From: an uncultured Rothia sp.
Lineage (GTDB): Bacteria; Actinomycetota; Actinomycetes; Actinomycetales; Micrococcaceae
Direction of reading: 5' to 3'
DNA: 64,000 nucleotides
NCBI GenBank assembly: GCA_946221065.1
Contig: CAMIIO010000001.1
Span: forward strand, 124,001 to 188,000
In this document: positions 17,270-26,465 of the stretch, piece by piece
How positions within the stretch are numbered: position 1 is the first letter of the stretch
How the letters are laid out: each line of letters opens with the position of its first letter
Translations under genes and position numbers: made by a program
The notes under the pieces: generated by a model
Database searches by the model: none
What the model saw: the letters and a program-made list of their open reading frames with translations, nothing else
Told to the model about the DNA's origin: nothing

Positions 17270-18385
17270 GTGGCTTTTGGTTCGCCTAAAGGTTCTGTTT
17301 CTGCTGGGGATGGGGAGGACTGGGAGAGTTTATCTCCTGCGATTGCTCCTACGGGGGCGGTTGATCGAGTCAATTCTGTGGAGGTTTCTACCACGCGCGA
17401 GCGTACCTCTGTGGCCGCCGACGCGGATCGTTTGTTGGACGCGCGTCGTCGTGGGCATGGCATAGAACAGGCTACTGAGTTGGATGCGTCGGTTAAAGCC
17501 GGTGAACCCGTGACTGTTGCGGAGCGTCGCGGAGATTCTTCTAGCGTGGACGCTGGAGTTGAGGGGCAGGTGCTTTCTCCGAAGCCGGTTGCGGTGAAGT
17601 CCATTGTGGATGAGGAAGAGGAGGCCGCGCGGCGCGCTTCTGCCCGTGAGGTGGCTATGGCGGATAGGCCACGCTGGCTACGGTTGCGTGCGGTGCTGAT
17701 TGCGGTGGCTGTTCCGATGCTGACGCTTGCGCTAGCAGTGCGTGCGGTGGCTACTTCTGCTTTTTTGTGGGTGGCGTATCACCGTCCGGGATTTCCCGAG
17801 GACGCTTATGGGTTTTCAACGGATGACCGTATGCGTTTTGGCTCATACGGCATGGAGTACGTGGTGAACTTTGCTCCGGAGAGCTATCTTTCTGGTTTGC
17901 GTACTGAGCAGGGGAGCCGCTTATTTTTGCAATCTGAGGTGCAGCACATGACGGATGTGAAGCATGTGATGATTGCGGCGATGTGCGCCGCTACGGTGAT
18001 GTTGCTGCTTGCGTTATTAGCTTCTCGTACTTTGGCTACGCGCGCACCGGGAACGATTCGCCGGTCCTTATTTTGGGGGTCAATGAGCACTCTGGTGCTC
18101 ATGGTTGCTCTTGGCGTGGTGGCGGCTTTGGGGTGGGAGAGTTTCTTTACGAACTTCCACCAGCTGTTTTTCCCGCAGGGAAACTGGCAGTTCCGCATGT
18201 CGGATACTTTAATCCGTCTCTACCCACCGCAGTTTTGGGTGGATGCGGCGATAACGGTGGCTTTTGTAGTTTTTGCACTCACGGTATTGTTGCTGGTCTT
18301 TACCTGGCCCACGGCGTACCGGAAGGCTAAGGCCGAGCACCGTGCCGAGGAGCGTCTAGCCTTGCGCCAGCGGCTCAGCAGGTAG
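17270..18385 (+). CDS. TIGR01906 (DUF1461) integral membrane protein
   Basis: 371-residue membrane protein of the TIGR01906 family, function unknown. A long polar, low-complexity N terminus (about 130 residues) precedes four hydrophobic spans near residues 140-165, 235-260, 270-290 and 325-350. The extracellular loop with FSTDDRMRFGSYGMEYV and the segment FTNFHQLFFPQGNW with MSDTLIRLYP are family hallmarks. GTG start with AAGGAG about 9 bases upstream. It sits just upstream of the protein mannosyltransferase gene on the same strand. Confidence 0.82.
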   Translation: MAFGSPKGSVSAGDGEDWESLSPAIAPTGAVDRVNSVEVSTTRERTSVAADADRLLDARRRGHGIEQATELDASVKAGEPVTVAERRGDSSSVDAGVEGQVLSPKPVAVKSIVDEEEEAARRASAREVAMADRPRWLRLRAVLIAVAVPMLTLALAVRAVATSAFLWVAYHRPGFPEDAYGFSTDDRMRFGSYGMEYVVNFAPESYLSGLRTEQGSRLFLQSEVQHMTDVKHVMIAAMCAATVMLLLALLASRTLATRAPGTIRRSLFWGSMSTLVLMVALGVVAALGWESFFTNFHQLFFPQGNWQFRMSDTLIRLYPPQFWVDAAITVAFVVFALTVLLLVFTWPTAYRKAKAEHRAEERLALRQRLSR

Positions 18386-18438
18386 TACCCGGGCTATGTT
18401 TCACACAGTTACTGGGTAGGTTGGGTACTATTGCTTAG

Positions 18439-20052
18439 GTGAAGAAAACAGCTACCTCCACCAGTACCGTGATGACCTTGCCCGAGGCCTTTACTGCCAC
18501 TGCTTTGCGGGCACGACTTGCCGTTTCGGAGGTGTCGCTACCTCGCTGGGGGTGGGTGGCTCCGTTGCTCATTGTAATTTTTGCGGCCTTTTTACGGCTG
18601 TGGAATGTGAGCAACCCTAACGCGATCGTGTTTGATGAGACGTATTACGCTAAAGACGGCTATTCCATGCTGCATTTTGGATATGAGCGTAATTGGAGTG
18701 AGGACGCCAACGATTCGTTCGTAGCTGGTAGTCCCTCCGGAGTCAAAGATACCGGGGAGTACGTGGTTCACCCGCCACTGGGTAAGTGGATGATAGCCGC
18801 AGGAATGGCTGTTTTTGGGGATAATAATCCGCTGGGCTGGCGATTTTCTGCGGCTCTGATTGGTACGCTCTCGGTGGCCTTGGTGGCTGTAGCTGGCTGG
18901 CTGCTTTTCCGCTCTGTCACGGTAGCTTCGCTCGCTGCGTTCTTGCTGGCAATTGACGGGCTTCACCTGGTGCAGTCCCGGTTTGCGCTACTGGATATTT
19001 TCTTGATGTTCTGGCTGTTTGCGACCTTTGTGTGTTTGCTCTTAGATAGGCAACAGGCTCGACGGCGGCTGGCGGCCCGGATTAACGAACATGCTACCGC
19101 GCACGGCGGTATGCCTACCGATGAGTTCATGCGATTTGGGCCGTGGCTGGGGTTTCGTGGCTGGCGTCTTGCCGCCGGTATCTGCGCCGGACTCTCGGTA
19201 GGTGTTAAGTGGAACGCTTTATTCTTCGTGGCAATTTTTGGTCTGCTCACGGTCTTTTGGGACATGAACGCCCGCCGTCTTGTCGGGGTAAAAAACTGGT
19301 TCGTGCCCGGCGTCGTACTGGATGGTATCCCGGCGTTCTTCTACATGATTGTGGTGGGGCTGGGGGCGTATCTTGCCACCTGGATTGGCTGGTTCCGCTC
19401 CGATTTTGCCTACGACAGGCAGTGGGCAGTGAATCACCCTTCCGAGGGCGTGCAGTGGCTACCGCCTACGCTTCGCTCCCTTTGGGAATATCACCGTTCC
19501 GCCTATGAATTTCACCAGGGTCTAGACACCCCGCACACGTATCAGGCTTCTGCCTGGCAGTGGCTCATTCTAGGGCGCCCCACCTCGTACTACTACGAGT
19601 CCGTACCCGAAGGGGTCCACGGCTGTACCGCCGCTAAATGTTCGGAAGCCGTGCTCAACGTGGGCAATCCGTTGATCTGGTGGTCTTTTATCGTCGTTGC
19701 GGTCTTCTCCCTGGGGCTGTGGGTGCTCCGCCGCGACTGGCGTTTTGGCACGCTCTTTATGGTCTTTGCCGTCGGCTATTTCCCCTGGTTTGCCTACCCG
19801 CACCGCACCATGTTCTTCTTCTACGCCCTCTCCTTTGAACCGTTCTTGATTCTTATGCTCGCCGGGGTGCTCGGTTTAGCGCTAGGACGCCCCGACGATA
19901 CCGCACGCCGTCAACGCTGGGGGCTAGCAATCGTTGGCTTATACGTGGTGGCGGCATTGCTCGTCTCTATTCACTTTTGGCCCATCTGGACCGCCCAAAC
20001 CATCCCCTACGACGCCTGGCGCGCACGGATGTGGTTTGACGCATGGATCTAA
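18439..20052 (+). CDS. Dolichyl-phosphate-mannose-protein mannosyltransferase (PMT family, GT39)
   Basis: Polytopic GT-C enzyme that transfers mannose from polyprenyl-phosphate mannose to Ser/Thr of proteins exported through Sec. 537 residues with roughly ten membrane spans. The first external loop has the catalytic DETYY motif at about residues 66-70, then HPPLGKW at about 115. Later loops carry HPSEGVQWLPP and the HRTMFFFYALSFEPF stretch typical of PMTs. GTG start. In mycobacteria the homologue lies beside rsmI, as here, though divergent; here both are on the plus strand. Likely substrates include secreted lipoproteins. Confidence 0.93.
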   Translation: MKKTATSTSTVMTLPEAFTATALRARLAVSEVSLPRWGWVAPLLIVIFAAFLRLWNVSNPNAIVFDETYYAKDGYSMLHFGYERNWSEDANDSFVAGSPSGVKDTGEYVVHPPLGKWMIAAGMAVFGDNNPLGWRFSAALIGTLSVALVAVAGWLLFRSVTVASLAAFLLAIDGLHLVQSRFALLDIFLMFWLFATFVCLLLDRQQARRRLAARINEHATAHGGMPTDEFMRFGPWLGFRGWRLAAGICAGLSVGVKWNALFFVAIFGLLTVFWDMNARRLVGVKNWFVPGVVLDGIPAFFYMIVVGLGAYLATWIGWFRSDFAYDRQWAVNHPSEGVQWLPPTLRSLWEYHRSAYEFHQGLDTPHTYQASAWQWLILGRPTSYYYESVPEGVHGCTAAKCSEAVLNVGNPLIWWSFIVVAVFSLGLWVLRRDWRFGTLFMVFAVGYFPWFAYPHRTMFFFYALSFEPFLILMLAGVLGLALGRPDDTARRQRWGLAIVGLYVVAALLVSIHFWPIWTAQTIPYDAWRARMWFDAWI

Positions 20053-20084
20053 CCCAAACATTCGCCCGCTAGAGGAGCTAAGCT

Positions 20085-20969
20085 ATGAGTTCACCTGAAC
20101 CCACCAAAGAACCCCAACACCCCCACGGCGCGCTCGTCCTAGGCGGCACACCTATTGGAAACCTGGGCGACGCCACCGATCGGCTCAAACAATACCTCGC
20201 CTCCGCAGACGTCATTGCGGTAGAAGACACCCGCACCCTGCGCCGGCTAGCCTCCGGGCTAGGGGTACAAACCCGCGGGCGAGTCATCACCAACCACGAC
20301 CACAACGAGGGCGCCCGCTCCGCCCAAATCCTTGAAGCCGTAGAACGTGGAGAAACGGTGCTCCTCATGTCCGACGCCGGAATGCCCACCGTCTCCGACC
20401 CCGGCTACGCGGCAGCCCAGGCCGTAGCCGACGCCGGACTACCAGTAACCGCAGCACCTGGCCCTTCGGCGGTACTGACGGCGCTCGCCGTCTCTGGGCT
20501 ACCTACCGGCAGATTCACCTTTGAGGGCTTTCTTGCCCGGAAAGGTAGCGATCGAACTAAGCGTCTGCGCTCCCTAGAAACCGAAGAACGCACCATGGTG
20601 TTCTACGAATCCCCGCACCGCACCGCCGCCACGCTCGCTGACTTTACGCAGAGCTTCGGGGCAGCCCGCCGCGCCGTCGTCTGCCGCGAACTCACTAAAC
20701 TTCACGAAGAAATCAAACGAGGAACCCTGGCAGAACTTACCGAGTGGGCACAGAACACGCAGATGCGCGGAGAAATCGCCATTGTGGTTGCCGGCGCCGA
20801 GGAACCCGAGCCCGAGTCCGCAGAAAACCTCACCGAACAGGTACAGGCCTTAGTGGACAAGGGTATGCGGCTCAAACAAGCGGTGGCGCAGATAGCTGCC
20901 GAACACGGAGTCTCTAAACGCGATCTCTACGAAGCTACCCTCGCCGCCCGAACCACCGAAGAATCTTAG
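20085..20969 (+). CDS. rsmI: 16S rRNA (cytidine1402-2'-O)-methyltransferase
   Basis: SAM-dependent methyltransferase of the tetrapyrrole-methylase fold that 2'-O-methylates C1402 in the decoding centre of 16S rRNA. 294 residues. N-terminal GGTPIGNLGDATDR, then VEDTRTLRRL, SDAGMPTVSDPG and YESPHR in order are the RsmI signatures. ATG at 20085 with AGGAGCTAAGCT upstream. The C-terminal 50 residues carry the usual small helical extension. Followed 9 bases later by tatD with a strong ribosome-binding site. Confidence 0.95.
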   Translation: MSSPEPTKEPQHPHGALVLGGTPIGNLGDATDRLKQYLASADVIAVEDTRTLRRLASGLGVQTRGRVITNHDHNEGARSAQILEAVERGETVLLMSDAGMPTVSDPGYAAAQAVADAGLPVTAAPGPSAVLTALAVSGLPTGRFTFEGFLARKGSDRTKRLRSLETEERTMVFYESPHRTAATLADFTQSFGAARRAVVCRELTKLHEEIKRGTLAELTEWAQNTQMRGEIAIVVAGAEEPEPESAENLTEQVQALVDKGMRLKQAVAQIAAEHGVSKRDLYEATLAARTTEES

Positions 20970-20978
20970 GAGAGAACC

Positions 20979-22046
20979 ATGTGCCATAACTCTTGCCTGA
21001 CAAAAACCGAACTTGCCGAACTCGCTGAGCGTTTTGGCGCCGTCGTCCCCGGTGAAGCGGAACTGACAGAAACAATTTTTGATGCCGACACGCAACCGGT
21101 TGAACCCGGGCAAACACCACCAGCCTACGAAGCTGAACGTTACCGTGTGGGGAGCGAAGCCACCGGTGAGGGAACACGCCGCCGCTCGACCGAAGGTGAG
21201 AACGGGCGCTCGCGTAATCTGGTGTTCCCGGCTGCCCCCGAACCTCTGCCGTACCCTATTGTGGATAACCATACTCACATGGATTTGCTGGATGGAGAGG
21301 TAGCTATTACTGCTCGCGATGCGTTGGACACCGGTGAGGTTCTGGGAATTGGAAAAATTGTGCAGGTGGGCTGTGATATTCCTTCGTCCGTGTATGCGGT
21401 AGCTGCGGCTCATGCGGATCAGCGGGTACTTGCGGCGGTTGCTCTGCACCCTAATGAGGCACCCAAGCTGGCCGAAGCCGGCGCACTGGATGAGGCGCTT
21501 ACCGCAATTGAGCAACTTGCCACCGATTCGCGGGTACGGGCACTGGGGGAAACGGGGCTAGATTATTTTCGTACCGGCCCGGATGGTGTGGACGCTCAGC
21601 AGGAGAGTTTTCGGGCGCATATTCGCATGGCGAAAAAATTGGGTAAGGCTTTGCAGATTCACGACAGGGACGCGCACGAGGACGTGGTACGGATTCTGCT
21701 TGAAGAAGGCGCGCCCGAGCGCACGGTGTTTCACTGCTATTCCGGCGATGCGGACTTGGCTGAGATCTGTAATGAGCATGGCTGGTATCTGAGTTTTTCT
21801 GGCACCGTGACTTTCAAGAATTCGCACGGTATTAAAGAGTCGTTGCGCCTGGCTCGTGAGGAGCTGATTCTGGCGGAGACGGACGCGCCTTTCCTGACGC
21901 CACACCCGTTCCGTGGCCGCCCAAATGCTTCGTATATGACGAACTACACGGTTCGTTTTATGGCAGATTATCGGGGTATGGATCTGGAAGAGCTGTGTCG
22001 AGTAATCGCTCGGAACTCGGAAACTGTGTACGGCTCCTGGGAATAG
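20979..22046 (+). CDS. tatD: TatD family metal-dependent hydrolase
   Basis: TIM-barrel amidohydrolase-superfamily protein; TatD members act as 3'-5' DNases, some in DNA repair. 355 residues, longer than the usual 260-280 because of an N-terminal extension of about 90 residues rich in acidic residues and Pro. Metal-binding motifs are complete: HTHMD at about 97, GETGLDYF (Glu), HDRDAHED (His), HCYSGD (His) and ETDAPFL (Asp). ATG 20979 with AGGAGAG upstream. Downstream in many actinobacteria lie rpf and ksgA; here other genes intervene. Confidence 0.92.
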   Translation: MCHNSCLTKTELAELAERFGAVVPGEAELTETIFDADTQPVEPGQTPPAYEAERYRVGSEATGEGTRRRSTEGENGRSRNLVFPAAPEPLPYPIVDNHTHMDLLDGEVAITARDALDTGEVLGIGKIVQVGCDIPSSVYAVAAAHADQRVLAAVALHPNEAPKLAEAGALDEALTAIEQLATDSRVRALGETGLDYFRTGPDGVDAQQESFRAHIRMAKKLGKALQIHDRDAHEDVVRILLEEGAPERTVFHCYSGDADLAEICNEHGWYLSFSGTVTFKNSHGIKESLRLAREELILAETDAPFLTPHPFRGRPNASYMTNYTVRFMADYRGMDLEELCRVIARNSETVYGSWE

Positions 22047-22121
22047 TAACTGCGCGTAGTGGCTGTGCCAAGAGCCTGTGAGAATGTGTAGAACCCTCTT
22101 GGAACTACTAGATGCCAAAAA

Positions 22122-22169
22122 TGTGCTTTTCGAACCTTTATTTTCCGTGAAAAAGATTCGAAAAGCACA
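22122..22169. terminator. Long hairpin between convergent tatD and GT87 genes
   Basis: TGTGCTTTTCGAA (22122-22134) and its exact complement at 22157-22169 flank 22 bases that extend the stem by several more pairs. It ends about 40 bases before the stop of the minus-strand gene and starts 75 bases after tatD. Probable bidirectional terminator. Confidence 0.6.
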
Positions 22170-22211
22170 AAAAGTGGTAACTTATCGCGGTTAGTTATAC
22201 GGGCGTGGGGT

Positions 22212-23471
22212 TTACGCCGAAACTGCTTGTGGAGTCGCTTGCCATTGTCGAGCCTTCCACCAGGGGTACGCAATGAACGCTATGGTCCATAGCTCGGGGA
22301 GGGCGTGCATGGCTACCGCATAGAGCGACCACTCGCCAATTTGCCAGTGGTGTCCGGAGAACCACGCCTCGAAACGATAGGTGAAGAGTACGGACCCGGC
22401 AACGGCTAAATACAGCAGTACCGAGTCTTGGGTGCGGTAACCCTGAACTACGCAATAAATGAGTGCCGGGATGATCCATACCCAGTGGTGATTCCAAGAG
22501 ATAGGGGAGATCATCAGCATGAGGAACCCTGCTACGCAAATCGATCCGAGTTCTTGCTTTTGCTGAACCAGTACGCGCAGGGAAAGGTAGCAGGTAACGA
22601 TAAGCGGGATAGCAACCACTGCGTAAGCAAGAGCATTAAAGGGTTGCGGAAAGATACGAGAAACTTCGCCCATAATATTGAAGCTGAGCGGTTCCTGGAT
22701 AGCTCCCACACGACTACTTTCAAAGACGGTATGGGTAAAAAATTCCCAGGCGGTGTGGGCATGAATGACAAAGCTGAGGCCAATGAGGATAATGCCGGTT
22801 GAGACAAATCGGATAGTTCCTGCCCAGTCTCGTTTGGCAATGAAGTAGATGATGAGTACCGCCGGGGTCATCTTAATGGACGCCGCAATGGCTGCCGTAA
22901 TTCCGGAGAAACGGGTTCCAGAGAGCACTAGGGCGTCAAAAATGATGAGCAGTAGCAAGAACATGTTGATTTGCCCCATCATCATATTTGAGTGTACCGG
23001 CAAAGTGAGCAGGGTAAAGGGTACTGCCCAGAAGGTGAGTGCCCAGCCGGTGCGAGGTGCATAGCGCAGGTATCTGAAAACGAGAAAGAGAACGGTAATC
23101 AGCGCTGCCCAGTTCAAGAGGGTAAAGAAGATTGCGAGGGCGTACTCGTTGGGGAATGCCGTCATGGGAGCGAATGCAATGGCGGCAAAAGGTGGGTAGG
23201 TAAAGCCGTAGATGTGATCCGGTGGGAGAGTCCACTGGTAGAGCTCTCCGGTGTGTAGCCAGTTTTTGACGGCGAGGTAGTAGATGGTGAGGTCAAATTT
23301 GCGGTGAATCGAGCCGTTGTCTGTGAATAGGTAGGGGTAGACGCTGACGACGGTGAGCAGTAAGCCGGTGAGCAGAGAAATTTTTGAGGTGAGTAGACGC
23401 TTGAACATGCTTACGGGGGTGTTTTGGTGCGTTGGTTGAGTGGTAGGCGTGGGGATGGGTGGAGTGCTCAT
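22212..23471 (-). CDS. GT87-like polyprenyl-phosphate-dependent mannosyltransferase (DUF2029)
   Basis: Polytopic GT-C protein of 419 residues with about ten hydrophobic spans. It resembles actinobacterial alpha-mannosyltransferases that use polyprenyl-phosphomannose for glycolipids such as lipomannan. The first extracellular loop has DLTIYYLAVKNWLHTGELYQ, including the Asp expected for GT-C catalysis, and GFTYPPFAAI a little later. Acceptor unknown. It stands between tatD and ksgA, where rpf often lies. ATG start; upstream gene is divergent. Confidence 0.78.
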   Translation of the reverse strand: MSTPPIPTPTTQPTHQNTPVSMFKRLLTSKISLLTGLLLTVVSVYPYLFTDNGSIHRKFDLTIYYLAVKNWLHTGELYQWTLPPDHIYGFTYPPFAAIAFAPMTAFPNEYALAIFFTLLNWAALITVLFLVFRYLRYAPRTGWALTFWAVPFTLLTLPVHSNMMMGQINMFLLLLIIFDALVLSGTRFSGITAAIAASIKMTPAVLIIYFIAKRDWAGTIRFVSTGIILIGLSFVIHAHTAWEFFTHTVFESSRVGAIQEPLSFNIMGEVSRIFPQPFNALAYAVVAIPLIVTCYLSLRVLVQQKQELGSICVAGFLMLMISPISWNHHWVWIIPALIYCVVQGYRTQDSVLLYLAVAGSVLFTYRFEAWFSGHHWQIGEWSLYAVAMHALPELWTIAFIAYPWWKARQWQATPQAVSA

Positions 23472-23783
23472 GCGGTTTACCTCGGGAGATTCTAAGCCGT
23501 TGGGGCTTGTGGGCTGCGGTTTCTAGCATAGCGAGGGGGTTGTCTTTTTGCTATCTGTTGCCGTTGCTTATGACCGCTTGTGAGCAGGGGACAGAGATCT
23601 GTGTGGACTGACCACATTTTTTAAGTTTTTTAAATAATTTCACGAGAAAGTAGTTGAATCCTTGTGTGGACAAGTTTGGGGACATATTATTGAACACAAG
23701 CTGCAGAAAGTGTAGCGGAACCAGATGTGGGCTGTAGGGAAGAACCGCGATTGGCCCGCGAACTGCAACATTAGGGGAACATT
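23472..23783. other. Divergent intergenic region with promoter
   Basis: 312 bases separating the minus-strand GT87-like gene from the plus-strand Tat-secreted protein gene. It has a good plus-strand promoter (23662-23690) and no open frame or RNA that I can support. The 23610-23650 segment is AT-rich. Confidence 0.6.
23662..23690 (+). promoter_or_regulatory. Promoter of the Tat-secreted protein gene
   Basis: TTGTGT (23662-23667), 17-base spacer, TATTAT (23685-23690); transcription would start about 85 bases before the ATG. Confidence 0.55.
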
Positions 23784-24335
23784 ATGTCGAATATAGGAAT
23801 CACTCGTCGAAATCTGGTGAAAGGCGCTGCCTGGACTGCACCTGCGGTCATGGTGTCGAGCGTCGTGCCGGCTTATGCGGCATCCGGAGATTCATGCCCT
23901 GTGGTGTCTTCGGTGGTGGAGAAGAATCCTGCAGACGCAAACCAGTCCGTAACGACGTTTACAGTGTCAGGCGGAGAGTTCTCTGATCTGGCAAATAGTT
24001 TTAGCGTTGCTTTATTTGGGAGCGTTCAGTTGCCCAACGTAAGCGATTTTTATAGTGAAATGACTTTAGAACCAATAGAATTCGATTCTAATTGGGACTT
24101 CACCCCGGATCCTACTCTCCACGGATACCGTCTTCTTTGGGTAGGTGAATCTGAGCCTACAGGGACATTTCGGATTGTGTGGTCTTTACCAGCTAAGGAT
24201 CAGTTTGCATCTGAGATTGAGGGTAGCCAATATACGACAGATGACCTTATTTATGGTGAGAACACAGCTTTCAACTGGGGTTACGGAGAAGAGTGTGGTC
24301 AGCTACCACCCTATGCCTCTGGAGTGAGAGAATAA
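23784..24335 (+). CDS. Tat-exported hypothetical protein
   Basis: I do not recognise a characterised family. 183 residues. The N terminus is a twin-arginine signal: TRRNLVKGA, a hydrophobic stretch with AAWTAPAVMVSSVVPAYA, and a likely cleavage after AYA-A. The mature part begins with SGDSCPVV, is Ser/Thr- and acidic-rich and has two cysteines (SC near the start, ECG near the end) that could form a disulfide. ATG with AGGGGAA 6 bases upstream and its own promoter. Signals of this type are common on short secreted proteins in Micrococcales. It is single-copy in this window. Confidence 0.7.
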   Translation: MSNIGITRRNLVKGAAWTAPAVMVSSVVPAYAASGDSCPVVSSVVEKNPADANQSVTTFTVSGGEFSDLANSFSVALFGSVQLPNVSDFYSEMTLEPIEFDSNWDFTPDPTLHGYRLLWVGESEPTGTFRIVWSLPAKDQFASEIEGSQYTTDDLIYGENTAFNWGYGEECGQLPPYASGVRE

Positions 24336-24511
24336 TATTTTTTTAGTAGGAACTTTTGAGATACTTGCTAGAGAGAAAGACATTAGTTTGATGAAAGCGG
24401 TGAACTCGTATCTCAGCCAACTGTTACTACTGAATTCTCTATTCTGGGGGCTATGCGCACCCATTGATACACACCCCACAAGGCGTTCGCGATGTTCGGT
24501 AGACTAAAACA

Positions 24512-25372
24512 GTGAATGAACAGCAGCTTTTAGGCCCCCAGGAAATCCGTGACCTCGCCGGCGCGCTCGGTATCCGCCCCACCAAAACGCTGGGGCAGAA
24601 CTTTGTGATCGATCCGAACACGATCCGACGTATTGTTGCGGCGGCAAACATTAGCCCCGATGAGACGGTGCTGGAAGTCGGCCCGGGTCTCGGCTCGCTC
24701 ACGCTGGGCATTCTTGACGTCGCTAAAGACATGGTTGCCGTGGAAATTGACCCGCCCCTAGCGCAGCAGCTCCCCGCCACCATTCAAAAGTTTCGTCCGG
24801 GAGCAGAAGAGCGCATCGACGTCGTACTTAGCGACGCCATGAAAGTCTACGAGCTGCCCCAAACACCTACCGCTCTGGTGGCTAACCTGCCGTATAACGT
24901 GGCTGTGCCGGTGCTCATTCACCTTTTCTCCGAGTTCGATTCGATTGAGCACGCGCTGGTGATGGTGCAGGACGAGGTAGCGGATCGTTTGGCGGCTAAG
25001 CCCGGCTCTAAAATTTATGGTGTGCCCTCTGTTAAGGCTAATTGGTTCTGCGAAGTCTCTAAAGCCGGCGTCATCGGTACTAACGTGTTCTGGCCCGCGC
25101 CCAAGATTAAGTCCGGGCTGGTGGCGTTTAAGAAGTGTCCCGAGCCGATTTCCGATGTACCCCGCGAGCTGGTTTTTGAGATTGTGGACGCCGCCTTTGC
25201 TCAGCGACGAAAAACGTTAAGGGCCGCTTTGGGTGCCTGGGCTGGATCGCCACAGCGTGCCGGAGAAATTCTAGAAGCCGCCGGAATTGACCCGAGCTTG
25301 CGTGGCGAAAGGCTTAATGTTTTCGATTTCGTCAAAATTGCCGAAGCTTATCAGAAATTCTGTGAGGGATAA
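24512..25372 (+). CDS. rsmA: 16S rRNA (adenine1518/1519-N6)-dimethyltransferase
   Basis: KsgA/RsmA, which dimethylates A1518 and A1519 in helix 45 of 16S rRNA late in 30S assembly. 286 residues. Motifs: GQNFVID at about 30, EVGPGLGSLTLG (SAM motif I) at about 56, the acidic VAVEID, DAMK and the catalytic NLPYNVA motif (NLPY) at about 128. GTG start without strong Shine-Dalgarno. Followed 8 bases later by ispE, a standard actinobacterial pairing. Confidence 0.95.
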   Translation: MNEQQLLGPQEIRDLAGALGIRPTKTLGQNFVIDPNTIRRIVAAANISPDETVLEVGPGLGSLTLGILDVAKDMVAVEIDPPLAQQLPATIQKFRPGAEERIDVVLSDAMKVYELPQTPTALVANLPYNVAVPVLIHLFSEFDSIEHALVMVQDEVADRLAAKPGSKIYGVPSVKANWFCEVSKAGVIGTNVFWPAPKIKSGLVAFKKCPEPISDVPRELVFEIVDAAFAQRRKTLRAALGAWAGSPQRAGEILEAAGIDPSLRGERLNVFDFVKIAEAYQKFCEG

Positions 25373-25380
25373 CACCTACT

Positions 25381-26397
25381 ATGCGTGCTGTTTCAAAAAA
25401 ATCTGTCTTTGCCACTGCCACGGCACCGGGGAAAATTAATCTGTTTTTCGCGGTGGGTGATGTGCAACCGAGCGGCTATCACCCGGTGGCGAGCCTATAC
25501 GCCGCGACGTCGCTGGTGGAGGAAGTGACGGTGCGCGAGGCAGACGAGCCGGGAATTTCCCTGAGTATTTCGCTGAACCCGGATTCGCCGTTGGTTGAGC
25601 TAGAAGCTGCCGGTGAATTTGATGTGGCAACTATCCCGTTGGATGAGCGTAATCTTGCGTGGAAGGCTGTCGTCGCGGTGCTGGAACGCTTGGAGCTTTC
25701 ACTCAATGAGCGGGGCATGGCGATTCATATCTCAAAGGCAGTGCCTGTTGCCGGGGGCATGGGTGGTGGATCTGCCGATGCCGCCGCTGCCATGAAAGCG
25801 GTGAATGAGTTTGTGGTGACTGCCGGTTGGTCTGAGCGTAAGTTAGAGTTCTCCGAGCTGGTAGAAATCGCTTCGCACCTTGGCGCGGATGTTCCTTTTG
25901 CCTTGCACGGTGGCGTTGCCGTGGGGGAGGGAAAGGGGGATATACTAACTCCTCTTGAACTGCCCGAGGACATTGCACCGCTTCAGCTGGTGATGGTGTT
26001 GGCGCCTTTTGGGCTTTCTACCCCGGAGGTCTTCGCGGAACTAGATCGTGGACGTGCTATGGGGGAGTACGAGTCGCATGAGGTGCTTGCTGTTCCGCCG
26101 GGGCTGTTAGTGGCATTGCAGGGTGAACTTGCCGAGGTAAATCGCGCGGCGGAAGTTGCGCAATGGATTGCCAATGATCTGCAGGAGCCTGCCTGCGCCC
26201 TAGCACCTGAGTTACGCGAGTGGCTGAGGGGTTCCGGCTTACCGGGAGGAACACCTCCGGACGGCGTACTTGCCGGTTTTGTTTCCGGATCCGGCCCTAC
26301 GCTGGGGTTTTTGGTAGATTCTGTCGATACCGCTAAGCAGCTAGTGGAGGCCTTTGCCGTTGCCCGACGTCGCGCTGTGGCGGTAGAGGTGGGTTAG
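25381..26397 (+). CDS. ispE: 4-diphosphocytidyl-2-C-methyl-D-erythritol kinase
   Basis: GHMP-family kinase of the MEP isoprenoid pathway, phosphorylating CDP-ME at the 2-hydroxyl. 338 residues. N-terminal APGKINLFFAVG with the GYHPVASLY substrate region, the ATP-binding PVAGGMGGGSADAAAAM glycine loop at about 120-136, and a C-terminal SGSGPTLGFL motif. Product feeds IPP for the polyprenyl carrier made by the first gene of the window. Directly downstream of ksgA and followed by a terminator hairpin. Confidence 0.95.
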   Translation: MRAVSKKSVFATATAPGKINLFFAVGDVQPSGYHPVASLYAATSLVEEVTVREADEPGISLSISLNPDSPLVELEAAGEFDVATIPLDERNLAWKAVVAVLERLELSLNERGMAIHISKAVPVAGGMGGGSADAAAAMKAVNEFVVTAGWSERKLEFSELVEIASHLGADVPFALHGGVAVGEGKGDILTPLELPEDIAPLQLVMVLAPFGLSTPEVFAELDRGRAMGEYESHEVLAVPPGLLVALQGELAEVNRAAEVAQWIANDLQEPACALAPELREWLRGSGLPGGTPPDGVLAGFVSGSGPTLGFLVDSVDTAKQLVEAFAVARRRAVAVEVG

Positions 26398-26424
26398 GTA
26401 ACAATGTGAGCGGAGTTAATATAT

Positions 26425-26465
26425 GCGTGGAGGGGAATCGTTGCTTTAAACGATTCTCTCCGCGC
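26425..26465 (+). terminator. Terminator of the rsmA-ispE operon
   Basis: GCG-N-GGAG and GGAATCGTT on the left pair with AACGATTC and CTCC-N-CGC on the right (26425-26442 with 26449-26465) around a six-base loop. It lies 28 bases after ispE. Confidence 0.6.
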
